The translations under genes and the position numbers were made by a program. A stretch of 5,780 nt of DNA from DTQF01 sp038874185 (GTDB lineage: Archaea > Micrarchaeota > Micrarchaeia > CABMEP01), in the NCBI GenBank assembly GCA_038874185.1, contig JAVZCX010000042.1:1-5780 (forward strand). Direction: 5' to 3'. The notes under the pieces are model-generated. The model was not told the DNA's origin. It saw nothing but the letters and a program-made list of their open reading frames with translations, and searched no databases. Shown piece by piece: positions 1 to 4,470 of this stretch (positions are counted from its first letter, which is position 1; every line of letters begins with the position of its first letter).

Positions 1-1
1 A

Positions 2-811
2 GAGGTGAAGGAGGTAGATAAGATCGAGGCGGCCAAGGTTGAAGTTAAAGAGGTTGTAAAAGAGGTTGTGAAGGAAGTGGTGGTAAACCGACCCACCAGG
101 AGAAAGCTTCCTGACGAGAGGAGATCAATTACCCATAAATTCAGTATATCTGGGCATGAAGGATATATAACTGTGGGTCTGTATGAAAATGGGCAACCTG
201 GAGAGATATTCATCACCATGTCCAAGGAAGGAAGTACCATCTCTGGATTGATGGATGCTTTTGCAACGTCTATATCAATTGCTCTCCAGTATGGAGTTCC
301 TTTGAAGACGTTGGTTAAGAAGTTCGTTCACATGAGGTTCGAGCCATCTGGATACACCTCCCATCCAAACATAAGATTTGCTAAATCATTAATGGATTAT
401 ATATTCAGATGGATGGCATTGAAATTCCTGAACAGAGAGGAGCAGATAGAGGTTGGATTAAATCTTGAAACTGAAGGACCCATAACTTCATATATAAAAG
501 AGGAAGAAATTCCAGAGACAATAGAAACTGTAAATCAAGTGCCTGCTGAAAACAGTGCAATAGGTTCCCCACCTGGGAATTCAACGGAGACAATAAGCAG
601 CGATGCTGCAAATGGAGCTGTTGAGAAGTTGGTTGAAACAAAACCGGTTGTGGCTCCTAGCGTTGCTATTGCAACTGAAAAGAAAAACAGTAAGGTTGCA
701 TTCCAAAACTCAGAAGATGCGCCAGCCTGTTCTTACTGCGGGGCAATAATGGTAAGAAATGGTGCATGCTATAAGTGCCTTAATTGCGGCGCAACAAGCG
801 GATGCAGCTAA
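2..811 (+). CDS. nrdJ: Adenosylcobalamin-dependent ribonucleotide reductase, C-terminal part (5' truncated by window edge)
   Basis: This is the C-terminal end of class II ribonucleotide reductase, the cytoplasmic B12-dependent enzyme that makes deoxyribonucleotides for DNA synthesis. The frame is open to the left edge, and the GTG at position 5 is an internal Val in a V-K-E-V repeat, so it is not a start. Numbering from that codon: residues 1-27 are a charged VKEV-rich linker; about 33-142 match the conserved C-terminal domain (LPDERRSITHKF, HEGYITVGLY, GEIFITMSKEGSTISGLMD, RFEPSG, DYIFRW); about 150-238 are a low-complexity acidic and Ser/Thr/Asn-rich spacer; 242-268 form a cysteine-rich tail (Cys 242, 245, 255, 258, 261, 267) ending in GCS, as is usual in this family. 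The tail cysteines probably bind metal or relay electrons to the active site, which is an inference from the family. The catalytic barrel lies outside the window. The gene converges on the next one and is followed by T-runs. Family assignment is firm. Confidence 0.93.
   Translation, partial: EVKEVDKIEAAKVEVKEVVKEVVKEVVVNRPTRRKLPDERRSITHKFSISGHEGYITVGLYENGQPGEIFITMSKEGSTISGLMDAFATSISIALQYGVPLKTLVKKFVHMRFEPSGYTSHPNIRFAKSLMDYIFRWMALKFLNREEQIEVGLNLETEGPITSYIKEEEIPETIETVNQVPAENSAIGSPPGNSTETISSDAANGAVEKLVETKPVVAPSVAIATEKKNSKVAFQNSEDAPACSYCGAIMVRNGACYKCLNCGATSGCS
44..79 (+). repeat. Degenerate 12-nt tandem repeat coding V-K-E-V in the NrdJ linker
   Basis: Three consecutive 12-nt units (GTTAAAGAGGTT, GTAAAAGAGGTT, GTGAAGGAAGTG) each encode Val-Lys-Glu-Val. 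A further VKEV lies at 5-16. The third-position differences mean the amino-acid repeat is kept although the DNA units have drifted. It sits just before the conserved RKLPDERR motif and probably forms a charged helical or extended spacer between the catalytic and C-terminal domains. Confidence 0.7.
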
Positions 812-813
812 GC

Positions 814-834
814 TTTTCTTTTATTTTTTTATTT
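814..834 (+). terminator. T-rich transcription terminator after nrdJ
   Basis: Directly after the TAA stop (809-811) comes a pyrimidine stretch with T-runs of four, four and seven bases, typical of archaeal intrinsic termination, which needs a T-tract and no hairpin. A second run (T6) lies near 870. The rest of the 111-base gap up to the convergent regulator gene is AT-rich and shows no gene; a weak 7-bp inverted pair (TATCTTA at 845-851, TAAGATA at 890-896) is all else I see. Confidence 0.6.
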
Positions 835-922
835 ATAAATTATATATCTTATCGACTTAATTTAGATTCTTTTTTATTCACTTCCAATTTAAGATAAATT
901 GATAGAGATTTATAGCTAAAAA

Positions 923-1987
923 CTAGACAGAAAGGAAGTAATACGATTTCTCTGCCTTTTCAACTTGAAGTATCACCAAATCTGAAAGAATGTCATAAAA
1001 CTGCGCTTTCATCTCACGAATTAATTTATTCAGATCAGCATTTCCATAAATCTCAACATCTATTGCAACATCATATGTTCCAAACTCCTTAGTATATCGA
1101 ATGATTTGAGGTTGATTTTCAAAGAAATTAAATAGTTCTGTCTCACGTGTTGGATTAGTTCTTCTCAGCTTAATGAGAACACGATAAAGTTTCCAATTTA
1201 TCTTTTCATAATCTGGCAAGATTGTATACCTCAATATCACTTTCTTTTCTCTTAATTTCTTTAATCTGTATCTAACTATATCTGGAGTGAGGTGAGATTT
1301 TTCTGCAAGTTCAAGTGTAGAAGCTCTTCCATTGTTCTTCAAAACAGAGAGAATTTGAAGATCTTTTTTGTCAAATTCTGCGATTTCACGCTTTTCTGGA
1401 GAAGTAGCTGACACAATAGGATAAGAAGAAAACGTTTCTAGCTGAGACTTTTCCAATCCTTCTAGCAGATGCCTTCGACCTAAAAACACAGAGCCGACAT
1501 GCGTTTCAACCCTTAAATTCCCGATCGTATCGCTAAACTTGGTTTTGACACCTTTAATTTTCTCAGCAACTTCTAATGGATCTTTAGCAAGAAATCCAAT
1601 GATTAAGTCCCATTTGCCATAACAACTGTATAAAAAAGTAATAGATGGATCATGAGAAAAATAATCAAAAAGTTTCTGCAACTTCTCAGGACTTATCATT
1701 CTTAGTGAAATATAAAAGGTATAATAGTTATACCCTAATTTCTTATAATCAATGATGGTTAAAAACTCCTTTATATAACCTTCCTCCCTCAACTTATTAA
1801 TCCAATATTCAACATACTGCGGACTCTTTCTTATTTTTTTCCCAATTTCATTAAGTGTTTGAGAGGAATCGCTGTCAAGCTCGAATAAGATTCTTTTTCC
1901 TATCTTGTTAAGTTTTTTAATGTTCTTTTCTTGAGATTCTGCTTCTGTAGCTTCCTCTGGGGGTTTACCTTCCAACTTTTGTGCCAT
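923..1987 (-). CDS. Tandem Lrp/AsnC-family transcriptional regulator (two fused units)
   Basis: A DNA-binding regulator of the Lrp/AsnC (feast/famine) family, 354 residues against about 150 for a single-unit Lrp. After a 22-residue charged N-terminal tail it holds two complete units. Unit 1: winged helix-turn-helix at about 25-80 (LNEIGKKIRKSPQYVEYWINKLREEG) and a RAM-like alpha/beta ligand/oligomer domain at about 86-170, with YGKWDLIIGF at 123-132. Unit 2: winged HTH at about 204-255 (LELAEKSHLTPDIVRYRLKKLREKK) and RAM-like domain at about 266-350, with FGTYDVAIDV at 302-311. The two aromatic-Gly-x-[WY]-D motifs occupy the same place in each unit, which shows duplication or fusion. One chain would supply what an Lrp dimer normally does. 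The ATG at 1985-1987 has no clear ribosome binding site but a TATA-like box about 24 nt upstream, suggesting a leaderless message. It diverges from the exported-protein gene across 114 bp, so it may control itself and that gene; the effector and targets are unknown. Confidence 0.88.
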   Translation of the reverse strand: MAQKLEGKPPEEATEAESQEKNIKKLNKIGKRILFELDSDSSQTLNEIGKKIRKSPQYVEYWINKLREEGYIKEFLTIIDYKKLGYNYYTFYISLRMISPEKLQKLFDYFSHDPSITFLYSCYGKWDLIIGFLAKDPLEVAEKIKGVKTKFSDTIGNLRVETHVGSVFLGRRHLLEGLEKSQLETFSSYPIVSATSPEKREIAEFDKKDLQILSVLKNNGRASTLELAEKSHLTPDIVRYRLKKLREKKVILRYTILPDYEKINWKLYRVLIKLRRTNPTRETELFNFFENQPQIIRYTKEFGTYDVAIDVEIYGNADLNKLIREMKAQFYDILSDLVILQVEKAEKSYYFLSV

Positions 1988-2004
1988 ACCTATATTTATT
2001 TGAA

Positions 2005-2019
2005 AATATTTATAATATT
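2005..2019 (-). promoter_or_regulatory. Candidate TATA box with palindrome for the Lrp-like gene
   Basis: On the minus strand TATAAATA (2007-2014) is centred about 24 nt before the ATG, which would put the transcript start at or next to the start codon. It is embedded in a 15-bp inverted repeat, AATATT-3 nt-AATATT (2005-2019). An Lrp-type protein bound here would block its own TATA box, as archaeal LrpA proteins are known to do. The region is very AT-rich, so the match is weak on its own. Confidence 0.45.
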
Positions 2020-2022
2020 ATC

Positions 2023-2060
2023 ATTTTTTACTATTTTTTACAAATTTTAATGTAAAAAGT
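2023..2060. repeat. Phased 9-bp repeat plus inverted near-copy: possible operator
   Basis: ATTTTTTAC occurs at 2023-2031 and again at 2033-2041, a period of exactly 10 bp, and GTAAAAAGT at 2052-2060 is an inverted copy with one mismatch. The set lies in the middle of the intergenic region between the divergent regulator and exported-protein genes. Spacing of one DNA turn places both direct copies on the same helix face, as expected for a multimeric regulator. T- and A-runs make chance similarity possible. Confidence 0.45.
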
Positions 2061-2070
2061 AATAAATATA
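2061..2070 (+). promoter_or_regulatory. Candidate TATA box for the exported-protein gene
   Basis: AATAAATATA, preceded by purine-rich AAAAAGT that could serve as the TFB-recognition element, is the best TATA-like match upstream of the gene at 2102. It predicts a start near 2090, which is tight against the ribosome binding site at 2090-2096. TTTTATAATTTT at 2078-2089 is an alternative, but would leave the Shine-Dalgarno outside the transcript. Confidence 0.35.
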
Positions 2071-2089
2071 TGGATAGTTTTATAATTTT

Positions 2090-2096
2090 GAGGTGA
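2090..2096 (+). promoter_or_regulatory. Strong Shine-Dalgarno for the gene at 2102
   Basis: GAGGTGA is a full seven-base match to the complement of the archaeal 16S rRNA 3' end, and lies five bases before the ATG at 2102. It fixes that start codon. It is the only strong site of this kind at a visible start in the window. Confidence 0.8.
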
Positions 2097-2101
2097 ATTA
2101 A

Positions 2102-2806
2102 ATGGAAAAAATTGAGGAGAGGAGAACTTGTGTCCCAAAGGTGTATAAATTAATAAAGGACGTCAAAAAGGCTGCCGTAGCGGTAACCATTTTTGCAAAT
2201 ATGTTACTTCCACCTTCTAGACTCAATAGTCAAGGGAATGTTGACATTAGTTTAGTATCAGGTGGTAAACATGAGAATACAACAATAACATCTTACGTAA
2301 AAATTGCAGGAAACTATGATCTTCCATTAGAAATCAAAGGATCCACTATTCTCAAGTTACTTAATGAAAAAAAAGGTTACATTGGAAAAACAACCCTAGT
2401 TAAAAATATTCGCAAAAACGTTATTGGAATAAGAACAAATATAATGCAGTACAATGAAATTTTTAGTCAATTAGGAATAGGCATTAACACTACAATTCAG
2501 CCTACAAAAAAGGTATCACTAAACATTAGTATGCTCCCTATCTGGTATGATGGAAAAAATTTAATCAAAGATAAATTAACAATTGAATATTTCGTTAAAT
2601 TTAAATTACCGCTAAATATCTCCGCTAGTTGTTTTGGCGAATGGAATGTTGCAGACATTAGAAATATAAAATGGATAACTGGTGAAATAAACATTTCAAA
2701 ACAACTTGGTAATTTGAAATTGAATTATAATCCTGCACTTGTTGCAGATGGAGATGCAACACCAATCTATCTACATAGAATAGGAATAGAGATTCCTTTT
2801 AAATAG
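2102..2806 (+). CDS. Hypothetical exported beta-strand-rich protein
   Basis: I do not recognise this 234-residue protein. Residues 1-23 are basic and polar (several Lys/Arg), 24-36 are hydrophobic (AAVAVTIFANMLL), and a small/polar stretch follows (RLNSQ, about 40-44): this resembles a signal peptide with cleavage near residue 44, or an N-terminal anchor. The rest alternates hydrophobic and polar residues in the manner of amphipathic beta strands with short turns, notably 122-145, 157-176, 191-210 and 221-234, and ends in IPFK with an aromatic next to the last residue, reminiscent of beta-barrel proteins. Five N-x-S/T sequons (Asn 59, 129, 141, 172, 197) fit N-glycosylation outside the cell. 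It has one Cys near the N-terminus and one at 177. The strong Shine-Dalgarno supports the start. It is divergent from the Lrp-like regulator and shares its upstream region, suggesting control by it. Two sampled stretches suggest its base composition is more AT-rich than nrdJ. Gene reality is likely; function is unknown. Confidence 0.72.
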   Translation: MEKIEERRTCVPKVYKLIKDVKKAAVAVTIFANMLLPPSRLNSQGNVDISLVSGGKHENTTITSYVKIAGNYDLPLEIKGSTILKLLNEKKGYIGKTTLVKNIRKNVIGIRTNIMQYNEIFSQLGIGINTTIQPTKKVSLNISMLPIWYDGKNLIKDKLTIEYFVKFKLPLNISASCFGEWNVADIRNIKWITGEINISKQLGNLKLNYNPALVADGDATPIYLHRIGIEIPFK

Positions 2807-2819
2807 CAGTGAAATAAAC

Positions 2820-2834
2820 TTTTTCTTTTTTTTT
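2820..2834 (+). terminator. T-tract terminator in the convergent junction
   Basis: A 15-base run with a single C (T5-C-T9) starts 13 bases after the TAG of the exported-protein gene. It is a good archaeal T-tract terminator for the plus strand. It overlaps the stop codon (2833-2835) of the opposing gene, so the two convergent genes are separated by only 26 bases. No corresponding T-run for the minus-strand transcript lies in that short gap. Confidence 0.6.
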
Positions 2835-4125
2835 AAACTTTACACATTTCCATATACCATGGTGGGTTAGAAAGTCTGCCTACTGAATACCAAAAGAGAG
2901 TTTTAGTTGGTAAAAGCGGTGCCAAGAGAGGACTACCATAAGAAATGATAATACTGTCCTCCATTGTTTCAAGCCATTCTTTTTCAAAAAGTCTCTGTCC
3001 TATGTATCCCAGTGCAGCTTCCTCTTTTTTCATTTCTGTAAAGGTATGCTTTTCTGCAGCCTTTAGAATTGTATCCTTTGTTTCTTCATCTGCATTCTTC
3101 CAAAACTCCTTAGCGCGCCTTATAACTTCTTCTTTAAATTCATATTCATAGCTAATTTCCTTTCCGCTTTCCTTAGCAGAGATATAGCCAGAAACTGAAA
3201 AACCATAAAAGCTTTCAGCTATACTTTTGTAGTTGATATCTCTCTCTTTACATATCTCTTTGATTTTAGCAAGATAAGCTGTACTAGCATTCTTTAATTT
3301 TAAAGATCTTCCCATTAATGGGGATATCGCATGTAAATCTGCAAGAAAAAGTGTTACATTCACTTTAAGTCCAAGTGATCTTAAGCGCTCTAATTGACTT
3401 TTAATTCTATCCAACGCCTTTTCATCAGCAAGATCTGGATTACCATCCTTGCTTTCTTTATATCCTCCCCAGAGTCCTATTAGATGTAATGTCTTGTTTT
3501 CACGTATACATGATTCAATTGTCTTTTTTATTTCCTTTTCAGTCTCTTCCGAAGGGATTAATGCTCTTACTTCATTTCTCGTGAGAATACCATAGGCTGT
3601 ATTGACAAGCCAGGATGTTCTTATTTCTCTCTCATGATAATAATATGCTGCAATATTCTTATTTGAAAGCTCTACCTTTAGTTCCATCAGATCTTTCTTG
3701 ATGCGCTCAATCTCCTCTTTTGGTATGGTGCGAATTATTTCATTTAGCTCTTGCTTTGAAAGAAGATTATCCTCAACGTCCTTTTTTATACTTTCCTCAA
3801 TAGGTTTTCTGTTTGATTTCCATTTTTTAATGATTTCAGAAACATACTGTTCCAATGCCTTTTCTTTCTTTTGTTCCAACGATTTATCTGTTGACATTCC
3901 TCCTTCTATTGCTATCCTTTTCATCCATTGTCGATTTTTTGGATTGATTGAAATAATTATTGGAGGAAGTTTATTGATAATCGGATCTCTGCTCCTTAAC
4001 ATATCAAGGATAAGAGGTTTTGATTCTGCAATAAGGCTGAGCTGTGTTGCAGCATAAGAATCTCCAAATTGAAGCCGAAAGATAAGCTCTGGCACTCTCT
4101 TTGAAAGACCTTTGTCAAATGACAT
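2833..4125 (-). CDS. Hypothetical protein, distant Dit1/PvcA (isonitrile synthase)-like motif pattern
   Basis: Function unknown; 430 residues, no signal peptide or clear membrane segment, so probably cytoplasmic. Residues about 80-155 are highly charged and likely helical or coiled-coil. The probable core runs from about 165 to 310: a hydrophobic strand ending in GLWGGYK (217-223), then NPDLADEKAL (229-238), a long helix, the strand LFLADLHA (259-266), and a conserved-looking Tyr helix (YLAKIKEI, 284-291). The C-terminus has SIIISYGSP (391-399) and PPWY (421-424). This order resembles the Dit1/PvcA family (G-x-P-x-K, PD-x-A-E-x-AL, an Asp-Gly strand, RLSIH, TPWH), Rossmann-like enzymes that convert an amino-acid amino group to an isonitrile. 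The match is by eye, and key positions differ (no SIH, PPWY for TPWH). A cyclodipeptide-synthase or other Rossmann-like enzyme is the alternative. No oxygenase partner lies nearby. The ATG at 4125 lacks a Shine-Dalgarno but has a TATA-like box centred 27 nt upstream, favouring a leaderless message. It is transcribed alone. Confidence 0.75.
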   Translation of the reverse strand: MSFDKGLSKRVPELIFRLQFGDSYAATQLSLIAESKPLILDMLRSRDPIINKLPPIIISINPKNRQWMKRIAIEGGMSTDKSLEQKKEKALEQYVSEIIKKWKSNRKPIEESIKKDVEDNLLSKQELNEIIRTIPKEEIERIKKDLMELKVELSNKNIAAYYYHEREIRTSWLVNTAYGILTRNEVRALIPSEETEKEIKKTIESCIRENKTLHLIGLWGGYKESKDGNPDLADEKALDRIKSQLERLRSLGLKVNVTLFLADLHAISPLMGRSLKLKNASTAYLAKIKEICKERDINYKSIAESFYGFSVSGYISAKESGKEISYEYEFKEEVIRRAKEFWKNADEETKDTILKAAEKHTFTEMKKEEAALGYIGQRLFEKEWLETMEDSIIISYGSPLLAPLLPTKTLFWYSVGRLSNPPWYMEMCKV

Positions 4126-4140
4126 AAATAGATGTAAGCA

Positions 4141-4168
4141 ATCAACTTTAATAAATATTACTGTTGAT
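4141..4168 (-). promoter_or_regulatory. Candidate promoter/operator of the 430-residue gene
   Basis: On the minus strand TTTATTAA (4148-4155) is centred about 27 nt before the ATG at 4125, the textbook distance for an archaeal TATA box driving a leaderless transcript. It is flanked by an inverted hexamer, ATCAAC at 4141-4146 and GTTGAT at 4163-4168, with arm centres 22 bp apart (about two helical turns). A dimeric regulator bound to these arms would cover the TATA box. The TATA call is reasonable; the operator is inference. Confidence 0.5.
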
Positions 4169-4200
4169 GACCTCTAAAAATTGAAAGTCATATTAAGTTG
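4143..4200. repeat. Imperfect long inverted repeat upstream of the 430-residue gene
   Basis: CAACTT-t-AATA (4143-4153) pairs with TATTAAGTTG (4191-4200) over 10 bp with one bulged base, and inside it TGAC (4168-4171) pairs with GTCA (4187-4190). If transcribed it could fold into a bulged stem-loop. If the gene is leaderless as proposed, the element lies upstream of the transcript and would act only as DNA, or belong to the 3' end of the lhr message. Confidence 0.4.
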
Positions 4201-4301
4201 TCAGCATAAAATAAACCACTTACTGTGATTAAGATAAAGTAATGCTTTCTCTTAATAGACAGAACTTAAAAGGCAGTATCAAATTATTTTAGAGTAAAGG
4301 A

Positions 4302-4325
4302 AAAGAAAAATTGAGATTTTTCTTT
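4302..4325 (-). terminator. Perfect 10-bp A/T hairpin, probable terminator
   Basis: AAAGAAAAAT (4302-4311) and ATTTTTCTTT (4316-4325) are exact inverted arms around a 4-base loop. On the minus strand the second arm reads ATTTTTCTTT followed by TCCTTT, and is the first substantial T-tract after the lhr stop codon, about 146 bases downstream. It probably ends the lhr transcript. Because it is symmetrical it could also stop plus-strand transcripts. Confidence 0.5.
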
Positions 4326-4470
4326 ATTAGAATTAGATATTCTTTTGTTTTTTCTATTTTGCAATATTGTTTCTAAAGTAGTGCCACCCAGATATAAGTA
4401 GAGCAAATAAATCTTATTTTTTGGTTTGTCAAACACTTAGAATTTGGTGCTTGCCCATTGATACAGTTGT

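Larger units (their letters stand above)
4126..4470. other. 345-base intergenic region without a recognisable gene
   Basis: This gap separates two minus-strand genes (lhr upstream, the 430-residue gene downstream). I find no tRNA and no convincing small ORF; the longest short frames are about 9 codons (minus, ATG near 4459) and 16 codons (plus, ATG near 4242). It contains the promoter and inverted repeats at 4141-4200, an A/T hairpin at 4302-4325, an 11-bp palindrome GTTTGTCAAAC at 4424-4434, and a slightly GC-richer patch (GTGCCACCC near 4381, GGTGCTTGCCC near 4446). A TTGATGA at 4164-4170 resembles a C box, but no D box (CTGA) follows. Confidence 0.6.

Noticed and set aside
5..16. GTG at position 5 as the start of a stand-alone NrdJ C-terminal-domain protein, with AGAGGTGA at 1-8 as its ribosome binding site
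   Set aside because: The GTG lies inside the AGAGGTGA match itself, no start codon follows at a suitable distance, the frame is open to the left edge, and the codon is part of a V-K-E-V repeat.
405..641. 78-codon minus-strand frame inside nrdJ
   Set aside because: It is antisense to conserved NrdJ coding sequence and its translation is low complexity with no recognisable domain.
3698..4057. 119-codon plus-strand frame inside the 430-residue gene
   Set aside because: It is antisense to a well-formed coding frame, its translation is Ser/Phe/Ile-rich as expected for the complement of Lys/Glu-rich coding, and it has no ribosome binding site or recognisable domain.
4164..4260. C/D-box small RNA starting at TTGATGA
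   Set aside because: The C box lacks the usual leading purine and no CTGA D box follows within the expected 60-80 bases.
4126..4470. tRNA gene, CRISPR repeat or insertion-sequence end in the long gap
   Set aside because: No cloverleaf-type arms, no regularly spaced repeats, and no terminal inverted repeats with a transposase; only short A/T-rich inverted repeats are present.
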